Shown: in pieces, positions 31,323 through 42,754 of the stretch
How the letters are laid out: every line of letters begins with the position of its first letter
How positions within the stretch are numbered: the stretch's first letter is position 1
DNA from: Linanthus parryae
Taxonomy: Eukaryota; Streptophyta; Magnoliopsida; Ericales; Polemoniaceae
DNA length: 64,000 bases
Assembly: GCA_023055425.1 (NCBI GenBank)
Contig: JALGPY010000007.1
Coordinates: forward strand, 14,580,001-14,644,000
Reading direction: 5' to 3'
The notes under the pieces: model-generated
What the model was told of the DNA's origin: nothing
Database searches by the model: none
What the model saw: only the letters and a program-made list of their open reading frames with translations
Position numbers and translations under genes: made by a program

Positions 31323-31341
31323 GGTTGCTTTTGCTGGTAAG

Positions 31342-31360
31342 TTTCACGTCGGGTTCACCA
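31342..31360 (-). other. Primer-binding site of the Tat-like element
   Basis: On the minus strand TGGTGAACCCGACGTGAAAC follows the LTR end after the short spacer TTT. It begins with the TGG expected opposite a tRNA CCA end. I could not assign the tRNA with confidence. Confidence 0.65.
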
Positions 31361-31363
31361 AAA

Positions 31364-32010
31364 TGTGCACAAGAGATTCCGGCGGGGAGACCTCCGTGTA
31401 CACCGTACGTAGTGGATCAGGGATCGCACAGGAAGAATAGGGGTGTGTGTAGGGAGAGAGCAAGTCAGTAGCAATGTCTGAGAGAGAGACAGAGGTTTGG
31501 CAGAGCTTCCGCGTATGGCAGTGTTGTTCTCCTTTGTATGGAAAGGTTTAACGATGTATATATACTGGAGAACGTGACCGTTGTAGTGTGGTTAATGCGC
31601 CCATTGATGGCGGCTTAATTAGCTTAACCATAACGGCACGTTCGTCCGAGTATATAGGAACCGTTAGAGCACGTGGTGCGCGAGTACCGGAACCGTTACG
31701 AGGTTGACCGGGTTTGACCGGATTGACCGGGTTTGACCGGATTGACCGGGTCTAGGGAGCTCATGCCATAGATCTCTCAAAACAGTTACTAAAGGTCGCG
31801 CGCGGGCTTGGCTCGCACGCGACAGGGCTTACTCTAGCCTCCAGACCACAAAGTCCCTACAAGTCCCGTGCAGTGGTATGCGAGGGCTCTGTCTCGCAGC
31901 CCCCACATGGATCAGCTCGGCTGGTGATCCTGTGTGTGTGGAGCACAATATGGTGTGCTGGATGGTCGCCACGTGGCCTAGATCTGCCATGTCATAAAGC
32001 AGTATCTACA
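31364..32010 (-). repeat. 5' LTR of the Tat-like element
   Basis: 647 bp, practically identical to 18832-19478. The minus-strand TATATATA near 31557-31564 is the likely core promoter for the gag-pol transcript, about 190 bp before the internal region. The open frame 31873-32130 is LTR and flanking sequence, not a gene. Confidence 0.95.
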
Positions 32011-32015
32011 CCTGA
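32011..32015 (+). repeat. 5 bp target-site duplication CCTGA, right copy
   Basis: Matches 18827-18831 exactly, on the other side of the element. Confidence 0.9.
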
Positions 32016-33056
32016 CTGCGAGGTACGCTATGATTCGACAACAAAAGTTTTTAAAAATCATGTTTGGACTTCGTCAGTGGGTTCTACTAGCAGGCTGAAA
32101 CTACTGTGGAAGATTAAAGCCCAACCCTGAGTGATTTACACAGTTTAGAGAGCGCAATAAGATTCGCTTGCTACTAGAATCAAACTTCGAAAGTTCAACC
32201 CGGAGATCTCCGTAACCTCTTTATGAGATGCCCCATATCCATTTTAGTATGGAAATTCTACCTATGTGACGATTTTATGGCTCGGATAACGGGAAGCATC
32301 AAATCTTGGATTCAAGATTCTATTCAATCTCTTTAACCCAACAAGAGAATGATTTTCTGCGTTAATATTTGAAGCATCTGGAGGAACCGAAAAGACTGGG
32401 TATTTCAAAACGCATGACTGAAACTTCATGAGTGGTGGAAGGCCATCAAGTCCCTCAAATCAGTAACAACTCTTTGCCGCAGGTCTCCCATGGGGTCGGA
32501 CACGTTAGTGCAATGGAAAAGCAATCCTGGTGCCCCCCCCCCCCACCCTAAGTTGATTTTTTAAAAACTGAATACAGATGCTGCTTATGATCCGAGGGAT
32601 GATAGAGCTGCTTGTGGAGCGATGTTGCAAGATTCTCAGGGTACAGCCTATGCAGCCATGGCTGCTCCTATCTTCACTGTCTCTTTGGCGCGTGGAGCAG
32701 AAGCAATGGCGATAAGGAAGGTTTGCTCCTAGCTTTGGAATGTGGTAAGACGAAGATTATTCTTTAGTATGGTGCAAAATCAATAATTGTTAATATCAAC
32801 AACAAAAATTGATTTGAACGAGACAAATCAGAAACTGGCGACGTGCTCCAGGAAGTTGTTTCTATATCCTCAAGGTTTGATGAAATTTACTTTAAAAATA
32901 GCCATCATTCTACAAACATTTTCGCACACGAGTTTGCAAAGTTTGGATCGTCTGTTCCAAACAAACATATTTGGCTACATAGTTACCCATCTTGGGCAGA
33001 GCAGCTTTTTATCCAACCCACCTATTTTTATCTATAGAAGCTGCGTTCCCTCTAAA
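32016..33056 (+). pseudogene. 3' part of the interrupted LINE: zf-RVT and RNase H remnant
   Basis: This continues the LINE broken at 18831. LKLLWKIKAQP (near 32095) is the LW-x-I motif of the LINE zinc-binding region. At 32570-33030 an RNase H reads in shifting frames: DAAYDPRDDRAACGAML (catalytic Asp), QDSQGTAYAAM, ARGAEAMAIRKG (Glu helix) and NIFAHEFAKFGSS with the C-terminal His/Asp-type motif. It ends near a short A tract (CTAAAAAAAGAT, 33053-33062). It has several stops and is inactive. A run of ten C lies at about 32533-32545. Confidence 0.7.
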
Positions 33057-33146
33057 AAAAGATATTTCAATTTTTAGTTCATTTAAAATTTTCTCTTTAA
33101 TCATTTTAAATCGGTTTGTCAAATTATCATCTGACCAAACAAACCT

Positions 33147-33162
33147 AAGTCTTTTCCAAGCA
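33147..33162 (+). repeat. Target-site duplication, left copy of the small SINE
   Basis: AAGTCTTTTCCAAGCA matches AAGTCTTTTCCGAGCA at 33261-33276 with one mismatch. Confidence 0.8.
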
Positions 33163-33260
33163 GCTAGGGTGGTAATGTAAGTGGTAGAGCGTTGGAAACT
33201 CATGCATGAGATCTCGGGTTCAAACCCGGTTGACGACAAATAACAATTTCTCAAAATAAA
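33163..33260 (+). mobile_element. Very short tRNA-derived SINE or tRNA retropseudogene (98 bp)
   Basis: The unit GCTAGGGTGGTAATG... carries an A-box-like TGTAAGTGGTAGAGC and a perfect B box GGGTTCAAACCC about 45 bp later, i.e. an RNA polymerase III promoter. The tRNA-like part ends near 33237, followed by an AT-rich tail (AAATAACAATTTCTCAAAATAAA). The exact 16 bp flanking duplication (one mismatch) shows retroposition. It is too diverged to be a working tRNA, and no cloverleaf was confirmed. Confidence 0.7.
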
Positions 33261-33276
33261 AAGTCTTTTCCGAGCA

Positions 33277-33539
33277 TGTTTCCATGTTTCCCAAAATTAT
33301 TGCGAATAGCTATTCTGCCCCTAAAATCTTATAAATTTATGCATTTGGGCCCTCGAGAAGTACTGAAATTTCCAAAATAATTCTTCTTGGACCCCCGTTG
33401 CCCATAACAATATATACTACTTCTTCCGATAGCCCACTTAACTTTTGAAAATTACGAAAAGTTCCCCAACTGTAATATCTTATTCGTTTATGTCCTTCAC
33501 TTTTCAGAACCCTCTCTTTCACGATTTCCAGGACGAAGA
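33277..33539 (+). promoter_or_regulatory. Promoter region of the mL53 gene with site II-type motifs
   Basis: TGGGCC at 33346-33351 and AGCCCA (TGGGCT on the minus strand) at 33431-33436 fit the site II consensus TGGGCY. That motif is common in promoters of plant nuclear genes for mitochondrial and ribosomal proteins. The start of transcription near 33500-33540 is inferred. Confidence 0.45.
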
Positions 33540-34070
33540 AGACGAAGAACAGACCTCTGGGCAGCTAACTTCAATCGGCGGCGCACACTCGCCGGAGATT
33601 CTACCAGGTCAGTGAAACCCTAGCCCTCTCTCAATCTCTTCAATTCCGTCTCTCTCACTACGAACTTCAGTAACTCCAGTGCATTTTTGAGCCGCTACTT
33701 CGAATGTGAATCATAAGTGTATATTGCTTGCTCATTTTGATTAAGCTTTATGGGTTTTGTTGGGGTTTCTGTAGGGAACATTGGGTAGCTTTCAAAATTT
33801 GAAGATTTCCAGTGCTTTAGGACTGCTTTAATCAGAACCACACATGGGTAAAAAGGGTTTTAGGTTTTGATACTTCTTCTAATTAGCAGAAATTTGCACT
33901 TGATTGCTGAACTTCCAACTTTGAATAAGTGAAAAAAAGGGTTCTCGAATCGGTTAATTTGATCCTTGCTGTTTATTGATTATGGAAGACCCTAAAGTGG
34001 GCTGAGCTTGCCTAATTCAAATTGATTCATGAATTCCAGAAGGAAGGCACAGGGCAAGAGCAAGTTTACA

Positions 34071-37000
34071 ATGTTGAAGTTCTTGTCGAAGGTGAGAATA
34101 GAGTACAACGCGCTGGACCCGCGGATTGCAGGGTGTATGGAATTCGTGGCGCAATGCAATGCTCGCAAGGCCAAAGAATCGAACCCGGCTTGTCAAATTG
34201 AAGTCAAGCGGCGTACCGATGACCACCCGCCTCAAATTGCTGTCCAATTCGTGAATGGAGTTGAAGAAGTCTTTGATGCCACCACTTCTGCACAGACTAT
34301 CAGAACCATGATTCTTGAGAAGGGACAGCATCTTGAGACGGAGCAAATGTTTCGCGACGCTGGGGAGAAATGGCCTGTTGTCATACCTGAAGAAGAGATC
34401 CACCAAATCGCACCTGGTACTAAGGTATGTTTTCATGATTGAAACATTTAGTCTAACAGTTGGTGTCCCTTGATATCAATGGACCATGCTCGCATGATTT
34501 ACATTTACTAAATGAAATCATTGAGGTCTTTGGCGACTGTTTATAAGTTATTCATGCAATCATTTACATAAACCCCAGAAGCTCAAAGAGTAGCCAACAT
34601 ACCATGACAAGGAAGAGTACATTAGAAAAATGCCAGGAGAATGAATACAGGACTGCAACTGTAAATCCTAAAGATGTTTGCACTGCTAGACCAGTTTTGC
34701 CTCATAGTACACTGATCGGAAGAATAGCAAACTTGTGATGACAAGGACGTGTGAACAATGAAGTTATCAATACACTGTCTTAATCCCTTGTCCATATTCA
34801 TGCTTTGTGCTCTTTGTGCGTAATAAAGCTTCATGTTAGTAGTTTGGGGCAAGGTTTTCCAGATCTAGATCCTACATAGGGTTGTGGCCTATCTTGGAGG
34901 AACGGACTCGTAAGTTGTAGAGTTTTAAGATTCTACAATTCTCCAAGAATTCGTAAATTTCAAGTCTGTAACTACTCAAACATTGTTCCTTACCAATTTT
35001 CTACATAAGAAACATGTGAATTTATTTACTTGGAACCCCACATTTCATTTTAACATAAATTTGAGAAGCTAAAAGTATAAATTACAGAGCAAAAAGACGT
35101 GTTTGGTCAAAGATGAGTTGGCCACAATCTTGATAGTAGTAATAAGAGAAACGGTTCCAGGATTTGGGCATGATCTAAACGTGGGGAAAAAGTAACTATA
35201 GCAATATCCTCTCCTTGTCTATCGTAGAAAGTGACATAAAAGCAGCTCGGGTTGGGTTGATAGCACCTAAAGAAATCGTAGAATCGTATGATGAGAACCC
35301 TGGTTTGGTGGGATCAAGAAGTAATGATCACTGTTGTGCAAATCTTAAGGTTGTTTTGGGTTAAATTTGAGGAATTAAATGTTGTTCTTATAGAAAAGGA
35401 TGGAAATTTGAAACACTTAAAACTTAAAAGCAATTTTGACTGTGTGGCTGTGGAACTCCTAATACAATATTTAGGCCATCTTCTTGGGGCCAACTTCGGA
35501 TCCAAACAGATATGGGAACAGTGGTATTGTGGGAATCTTATTGGCATATTGGGAGGGAAAATATATTTCTGTAGGAGATTGTCTCCTGTCAAAAGTACAT
35601 TGTCTATCATGCCAACCGAATTAATACTTCTGTCTCTTTTTTATCGATGTCGGAATAGTAGTTGAAAATGTCAGAAATATTATGGGGTGGTAATTACAAA
35701 GGTGTCTAGGTTGCATGGGAATGAAGATTATCATCAAGGCTTTGCTAGGGAAGTGCCTTTTGGAGGTTTGGTACTAAGAAGAAGTATTAGGTGAGACACC
35801 TTCATGGCTATTGGCTATTACTTCGGGAAATGAAATGCTAGGATAGTTTGGTATGAGTTTCTTCATCTGTTAATTTGTTAGTTGGGGATACAATGTGAAG
35901 CTTTAGAATTTTGACACATGAGAATTATGCTCAAGAGGATTCATCCAGACTCTTCCATCTAATTCATCGACTTGTAATGATAAAGAAGTGTCAGTGAAAC
36001 ATGTGGAGAGTAATATATTAGGAGCTGTCCTTCAAAAAAAAGGAGCTGCAATTCTGCGGAGGGCTCGAATGATCCGTGGATATAATAATGATAGCCAATT
36101 TGACTTTCCTTCTAATCGTATATTGTATGTCAATAGCCTTTGGTGAGACCCTTCCGTCTAATTTGTGCATTCGTAAGAATAGTGAAGCCCAGTGGGTGAT
36201 AACATGCTGTTAGCTGTTTGTCGTTGGGTGGTTGATAAATAGAAAAATAACTAATTTTGCCTTCTCTACTTATGAAGTGGAAGTAAATGGAAATGGAATG
36301 AATGTAACGGTTTGAAAAGTAGAGTATAAAGGAGTCGAAATTTCTGTACGTTCTAGGAAATTTGAAAATAGCTTCGCTCGTAAGTGATTTTGACAACTAA
36401 GATACCTTCTGACGGACCTTCCTTTCTTTGACTTGTAGTATATGAGGAAAATGTATACTTTAATATTCTTTTCTGGAGTGTACTATATGGGGAAAATGTA
36501 GGCTTGATTATTCTGTTGGCATTTTTTTGTTACTAGATCTTACTTGTGCCAAAAGGAAGAAGAATCTGTAGATCATCTTTTCATCCATTTGAATTATAGA
36601 GTGTGTCTATTTACTTGGCTGAGGTCGATTGGGTGAGAGGTTCAATCTCATAACATGCTTCGAGGGGGTGAAAATTAGCAAAGAAAGAGCAAACATAGAA
36701 GCATGTTCCGCATGTTGTTTTACAGTTTATTTAAAGGGAGAGAAAGGAAAGGCTTCTGAAAAATAATAGTGATAAATGGTCCATCTCAAGAGGCTGAATA
36801 TTTGAAGATTTGGCATCAATGATGGTCTTTGGAACGGAAAATACCATGGATGAGCTGTTCTGGTTTCATAGATTACTCAGGATCATTTGTGTTCACTTTA
36901 ATTAGCATGTCTGTTTTATTCTTTATAAACCTATTTTCTTTATTAGACGGAACTATTGATGCTATTAAGGATACTCTTTGTACCTGCCAAACGGGCATGT

Positions 37001-38020
37001 GATCAACCAATCCCCAAAGTTTTCGCTTGAAGAACATCCCTGGACTATTTGGCCATAATAAACTGGTTCATCTTCCCTTTTCAACTACCTTTCTTCCACG
37101 CTAGCCACCTGGTCAGTGAAGAACTAACCACATCAGTATCAATCTTGGTAATTTAGTTTTGTGTATTGCTGGGTTAAGACTACTTCTGCACTCAGCTACG
37201 TACCAAACTGGCAACTATCCTTTTAGATAACTTAGTGTTCCTTCTAGATCTATTGGTATGTTATCAATGAAACAAAAATAATTTTCTCGGAGTATTAATA
37301 GGACTGGATTCATCTTCCACAGTATCATACAAAAGAAAGACCTTTTTTTGCGTTACCTATTTGTCACTGGCAATTCCCCTGAAAGTTCAAGATACGATAA
37401 GGTTAATTTCTAATATTATATCACACACAAATCAAAAAGAGTTCCCCATACAAGGGGAAGAGCAGCTTTAGGCCGTAAGTCACTGTCGCGGTCATGTGTT
37501 CAGTAATCAGTGATGTAATAGTGTATTTGTTAATCCGCCAAAAGTTGTCTTAATTAATCGGACTCTATGTTTTGTGGGATTGGACTGGATTGGCAAAAAT
37601 GCATATTTTGTAACAAAAGGTCACCTACCTGATTTGGTATCCCAGATGGGATTGACCTAGTATATGATCAAATTGTGGGTAATGGTATAGTGGCTGCCCC
37701 CTGAGCTCAATTCACCAGCAGATACGTGGATTACAACGTTACTTAGCCTGTTAAGAAACAGCTGCCAGTATTGATGGGATGTAATTATTACAAACATTTC
37801 TCCATTTATCAGACATTGATATGAGTTCAACATCTTAATCTTGTATCTTGCTGCGTAGTTTGGTCTTATCTGACTAGTTGTATTCAAAATCAGCTTTGGT
37901 ATGTTGAATTTGAAGTGGACTTCAGACTGAATCACATCTTACTAAATGACACTTGTTTGTCTAATACTTTTTCTCCTCTAAATTGTCCAGCCTAAGAAAG
38001 CAGAAGACAAGAAGCAGTGA
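34071..38020 (+). CDS. Mitochondrial large-subunit ribosomal protein mL53
   Basis: Coding exons 34071-34424 and 37991-38020 give 127 residues, from MLKFLSKVRIEYNALDPRI to PKKAEDKKQ. A 5'UTR intron runs from GT at 33608 to AG at 34039. The protein matches the plant L53/MRP-L53 family, small thioredoxin-fold-like proteins of the mitoribosome large subunit (ALDPRIAGCMEF, CNARKAKESNP, KRRTDDHPPQI, FVNGVEEVFDAT, MILEKGQHLETEQMF). I chose ATG 34071 because the upstream in-frame ATG 34029 lies before the splice acceptor (GAATTCCAG at 34031-34039). The last intron (34425-37990) is 3.6 kb, starts GTATG, ends TTGTCCAG, and contains a LINE fossil. Codon frame is kept (phase 0). Confidence 0.9.
35290..36990 (+). 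pseudogene. LINE fossil in the last intron of the mL53 gene
   Basis: The sense-strand frame 35288-35665 contains the C-terminal LINE reverse transcriptase pattern: YLGHLLGANFGSKQIWE, then LSPVKSTLSIMPTE. About 900 bp later CQKEEESVDHLFIH (near 36550-36590) is the zf-RVT signature C-x2-C-x3-E-x3-HLF-x2-C/H. Stops and frameshifts are numerous. No RNase H or poly(A)/TSD is clear. It lengthens the intron without touching the exons. Confidence 0.6.
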
Positions 38021-38323
38021 TCGCATTCGCATCCCGTCTGATTTCTCAGGATCAGTTTTCTACTTCAAGATCAAAAACATTATATGTATTGAGGATTAAC
38101 AGAGACAGGACCGGTGAGTTTTGTTAAATCGAAATCTGTGATCTTTATTCAGCATCCTTAGATATTTGTTTCAAAGTTTCTGTGAACATTTGTCTGATTA
38201 ATAAAGGTTTTACTGTGATGTTTCATGAAGTCTCTCTGTCTTGTTGATGAACATAAACCAAAACTAAGCAAAAATTAGATCTCAGATCGAACAACTTATT
38301 TACAAGCACATACAGTAGCCAAA

Positions 38324-40999
38324 TCAAGATCTAGTTTTGTAGAATCGGGAGAAAGCCATAAAAGTTAGCAAACTAATTGCACTAGCTAATGCCAGGACCC
38401 AGTAGTACTTATCCAGCCTTGCTTCTCTCATATCATCAGAGAACCAGCTTGTACCCCCTCCTCTTGAACTCAAATACTCAACAAGTGAGATTATAAAGGC
38501 ACTCAAGAAACTCCCAACTCCAAAAACACTAGTGTATAATGCTATTCCCATAGTCCTCATCTTCACAGGAACTTCACTATAGAAGAACTCTTGCATCCCA
38601 ACAACGGTGAAAATGTCTGAAATACCCAACAAAATATACTGGGGCAGCAGCCAGAATATGCTCAGCGGCACAATCTCTGATTCCTCTCTTCTGCTGAATT
38701 CCAACCTCTTAGTTTCCACTAGTGCTGCGATAACCATGGCAACTAGTGTTAAGAACATGCCTATTCCCATACGCTGCATCACACTGATTCCTTTCTCGGT
38801 GCGAGTTACTACTCGAGCCAGAGGGATGAAGAACCTGTCGTAGAATGGCATCAGAATGATTATGGAAACTGTGATGGCACTTTGGAGTGCAGCTGGTGGG
38901 ACTTTGAAGTTACTGCCTATGTTCCTCTTCATGGTCATTCCTTGTTTGGTAAAAAATGTTGCTGGCTGTTGGAAAATTACTGCAAACATTAGTAGCAATA
39001 TCCACACAGGCAAGAGATGGAGTACGACTTGGGTGATTTCCACTAGATTGATCCCACACCCTGCAGTACTCTTGCTCAAGCCTTCATTGGCTGCAACACC
39101 TTGAACGCAGAGAGGTTTCTCCTCAAGCCTATCAACACAAGTAGGTAAATCTATATTATAAATTAGAACGGTTGACTTTAAAATGTCATTTAGACCGTTA
39201 GATTGAAATAACTCCAGCCTTTAGATCTCACTTACAACCCACTTAACTACTCACTACTTAACTACCCACTTAACTACTCACTCTTTTTATCATAATTATA
39301 AAAAAGGGCTTTCTTTGTTTCTGATTATTTAATACAATTATTTATGTTTTTTTTTTCTGCTCATGTTTGTAGATGAAAATACTCATTTTATTTATGACAT
39401 TACAATATGTGAAATGTATTTTTGGGATAGTGCCATCGGCACGGGTAATCCCCTAGTATTATATATAACAGTAGTTAACCCTAGTTATACATAACCATCC
39501 AGAAAAATTAGCAGCCATAAATCAATGAAACTTACTCTAGCTCGCCAGGATCAGATTTGTTGGCAAAAGTGAAACGGACATTCTTCATTCTTGAAACAGT
39601 TGCTTTAATGGCTTGAATGAAGTTCACCAAAGACCTGAAATCACCACCACCGCCGCCACCACCACCACCACCTCCACCGCCATTGTCCTGCTGCTTATAA
39701 GTATAGAATCGGGTTCCGCAACAGAAAAGAGCCAGTGAAGTGAACATAGTAATGGCTGGGATAGCGAATCCCAATCCCCAGCCAAACGTGTCCTGTATAT
39801 AAGCCATAACTGATATGCCCAAGAGGCTACCGGTGCAGACCCCAAAATACCACCAGTGGAAGAACATACTCTTCTTGTCAGAAGTCTTGTCGTCATTGGT
39901 GGTAGGCAATTCTTGGTCTGTTTCTAGTTGCTCAGCTCCAAAAGTTTGCAGGGAAGGGTTGTAACCTCCTTGCCCAATTGAGATCATGTATAGTGACCAA
40001 AACAGAGATGAAGAGCTGGCTTTGTTGATAGGAAGCAAAGGCCGCGACATTGCTGTTGAAGTCAATGCTAGAAGCCCCTGTAAAAAAGTGGACAAAAACT
40101 TATTAGTGTCTATGAACCAGGGCCGGATGCAACAAGGGGCAAGGGTGGGCAATTGCCGGATGCACTAAGGGGAATACCCCTATTTTTATAGGTTTTTACA
40201 AAGACACTATGAAAAATACATTCTTGCCCCGACTGAAATCAAATGTTATCAGTTCTACCATTTGACTTAATTCTTCCTCCGGCTGGTTTGATTTTCTAGC
40301 TCCACTACAGCTATGAACATAAGAAATGATCAATTATCAAGACATATGAAATGACATTTTTGATCTGTTACAGTGACATAGCATCTCTCTTACGGTATAT
40401 CATATATAATTTGTCCAACCGAGGTTTGGGGAATTGTTGGTAGTTCACAGGGGCATTTCCCTAAGCTAAACTAAAGTGGCAAACAAGTCTACCACAATAA
40501 GTTGCAGTTTAACCCAATTCCCCTTTTCTTCCTATTAAGATTAAGGAGGCACAAGAGGAGATAACACTGGAAATGAACAAAGAGTATGAATCAGAGGCTA
40601 TTATGGGTAACTCACCAGGAAATAGAGGAAGGAAGAGACGACAATGGTGGTGTAGTGATCCCAGTAAGAATCAGCCATGGGTGCGACTAACAGAGGAAGC
40701 ATAGAGGTGAAACCACACCAACTGTTGACAGTTTTAGCAGCCGATGAATTGCTCATCTTCACCACATCCGTCAGATACGTCACCAGATTCGACGCCACCC
40801 CTTTGAACGCTAGCCTCTCCATACCAGCTATCACTGTGTTGGTGTTTTCAATCAAAAGAGAGAAGGAAAAAAACACAGAATTAGACATAGAAACAGAACT
40901 CAGATGAAACATCCTAAAAAAACAAGGTTCTTTCTATGTTCTGGTCTTACCTATCAGAAGAATGCATGGCTTGCTGAGCCCTCCTTGTCGTCCAGACAT
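38324..40999 (-). CDS. NPF (NRT1/PTR) proton-coupled transporter, NPF5-like
   Basis: Four minus-strand exons: 40999-40951, 40827-40616, 40077-39536 and 39128-38324. All junctions are GT...AG and join in frame, giving 535 residues. It belongs to the plasma or vacuolar membrane major-facilitator family that carries nitrate, peptides or hormones with protons. It has the NPF hallmarks [69 protein letters not shown] and [24 protein letters not shown], with about 12 membrane helices. The usual E-x-x-E-R/K motif of helix 1 is only partly present (GMER). A run of 13 glycines lies in the cytoplasmic loop coded at 39650-39690. The last intron holds a Helitron (39150-39456). The substrate cannot be read from sequence. 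Confidence 0.92.
39150..39456 (+). mobile_element. Small non-autonomous Helitron, copy 1, in an NPF intron
   Basis: Begins TCTATATTATAAATTAGAACGG after an A and ends GGGTAATCCCCTAG before a T, the Helitron TC...CTAG ends between A and T. A hairpin GTGCC-ATC-GGCAC lies 10-15 bp before the end. A second copy is at 42975-43314 on the minus strand. It contains no helicase. Confidence 0.8.
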
Positions 41000-41250
41000 T
41001 AGATCAAAAAAATCAAAAACCTCAGAGAGAGAGAGAGAGAGGTGAAAACGAGAATCTATCTTAGGGGTGGTTTCTCACTTATATTGTACAGAAGCTTGAA
41101 AGGGACCGAAAGTTCGAGTCACCGAGGAACAATAGAGAACACGCAGCAGAACAGACAGAGAAGAGAGTTCTTGCTCTCAAAAGCTATTTTGCTCTGATTT
41201 TTATGTGTATTGGTTAGAGCACTAGGATTTTCTTTTAGAAATAATACAAT
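41000..41250 (-). promoter_or_regulatory. 5' leader and promoter region of the NPF gene
   Basis: An AG repeat (41024-41041) lies 25-45 bp before the start codon in the leader. No clear TATA was selected. Confidence 0.35.
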
Positions 41251-42554
41251 GTTGCTTTTTTACATGTTTTTTGTAATGGCACACTCAGATCAGCACTAAA
41301 AGAATGACAAGAAAAAGTTTTTTTTTGCTTCTGGTTTCATCATATTTATCAGTTGGCGGTGTCGTCACGGAGGCTGTTCTGGGCATGGCACTGCTTACCT
41401 GACTACTACTACTAACAGCCTGCCATGCAACAATTTCCCACGTAGGATTTGTTTTCATCTGTAATTGCATCACACGTGGCGCAATCCTCCACCACCTGTC
41501 TTTCGTAAAAATATTACATTATTCCCCCAAAAGAAAGAATATGAATACTATCCTTGTTGCTGTATTTGCTTAAATTTGAATTAATTTCCAATGATTCTTG
41601 AGACTCTAATTCCATTTCGGTCATGATCACGTGCCGAATCGATCCCAAAGTATGATAGAATCCAACGGGTTGTTGCGGTGGTTGGCTTGTCTCATTGTTA
41701 TTCGTGGATTCGATATCTTAGCGACTGTTTCAAGTTTGCATCTTATAATTTTATTGAAAGCTTATGTTTCATGGTCATCCCAAATTTTTGAAACAAGGAG
41801 GAACTCTTGCAAGATGCAGTGTCAGTTTTTTTCTTCATATGTTTGTGGCATAAAATGTCGACATGGTGGTGTAAACCTAGTGGGGCTTTACATTATTTTT
41901 AGTAAACTGGAGTCACCATACTTTTAGTTTGTCCGTGGATATTAGTATTACAAGCAATATGTTCCTTATTTAGTCCATGTAGTCATAAAACACACGCAAG
42001 CACATTGCAGAGCACACTTCGAACGTTTTCGTCACATGTATACTCCATGACAACATGCGATCAGTACCATGATGTAATTGTCTGGCGTTACTTGTGACTA
42101 TTGAACATCAAAAGTTATACCGTTTCGTCCTTCCGTTACAATTGCCGGAATCCAAAAATGGATAGTTTCACCTTTTACCACTTTTGCCCCTGACTAAACG
42201 AACCGTTACAGTGGCAGAATCATAATAACTCGTGATCATGACAAAATTATCTGTCAATTTGGTAACACATTTACTTAGGCACACAAAGCCTACGATTGAG
42301 AGTCGGTTTCATGTTATTCTCCTCTCTTTCCTATTATTCCGCACAAAGACAACATAAGTACTAGAGTTGATGTCGTTTCAACTAACTATAAAGTTTAGCC
42401 ACTCAAGCAAGTTTAACTCCCAAAAATCAAGCTAAAACAAATCACATACACAAAGAAGTTTAATTAACAAACATAATCCTCGTGGTATTCTGAAGATGCT
42501 TCTCCTAAAAGAGATTAGGCTGGTTGTTTCTGTATAGAATTAAACTAAGATGAT
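41251..42554. other. Intergenic, no gene seen
   Basis: Frames at 41285-41473 (minus) and 41631-41927 (plus) lack recognisable domains. No transposon ends were identified. Confidence 0.4.
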
Positions 42555-42563
42555 CATTAAAGG

Positions 42564-42754
42564 GAGTAATTATTGCTTGCTCCAAGAGCAAATATGACGT
42601 GTTGCTCTAATCAATACATCACAGGACACGTCAGGAACATGTAGATGTCCACTTTCTTTTGTCTGTCACTCATTCTCTTTCTTCTTGACGTGTCATGTGC
42701 TGTATTGATTAGAGCACCACGTGTATTTGCTCTTAGAGCAAACAAAAATTTCTC
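42564..42754. mobile_element. Mutator-type MITE, copy 2 (191 bp)
   Basis: Same family as 14481-14670, with ends GAGTAATTATTGCTTGCTCC and GCAAACAAAAATTTCTC. An exact 9 bp TSD CATTAAAGG is at 42555-42563 and 42755-42763. About 30 bp terminal inverted repeats are built on TTTGCTCT-x-AGAGCAAA. Confidence 0.85.

Larger units (their letters stand above)
18832..32010 (-). mobile_element. Tat-like Ty3/gypsy LTR retrotransposon, internally deleted, with an antisense spliced gene
   Basis: A 13,179 bp element inserted in a LINE. Two 647 bp LTRs (TGTGCACA...TATCTACA) differ at one visible base, so the insertion is young. Gag-protease (28710-31322) and reverse transcriptase (27330-28709) lie on the minus strand. 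RNase H and the integrase core are deleted, and only the integrase C-terminal part remains. Between pol and the 3' LTR lie a 1.5 kb tandem array and a six-exon gene on the opposite strand. Large size, an extra antisense ORF and repeats in the 3' region are known traits of the plant Tat lineage (Ogre/Retand group); this placement is by features, not a tree. Confidence 0.9.

Noticed and set aside
28822..31340. Long plus-strand frames such as 29760-30209 and 31023-31340
   Set aside because: They are antisense shadows of the intact gag-protease frame.
34029..34070. Upstream ATG giving a 14-residue extension of mL53
   Set aside because: That ATG lies before the splice acceptor at 34038-34039, so it is intronic; the family N-terminus starts at the next Met.
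35990..36055. AGGAGCTG-x-CCTTCAAAAAAAAAGGAGCTG as poly(A) plus TSD of a retroposon
   Set aside because: The repeated part is only 7-8 bp and no matching element start was found upstream.
40115..40170. GGGCCGGATGCAACAAGGGGCAAGG in an NPF intron as a hAT-type MITE end
   Set aside because: I could not find a matching inverted end or TSD within the intron.
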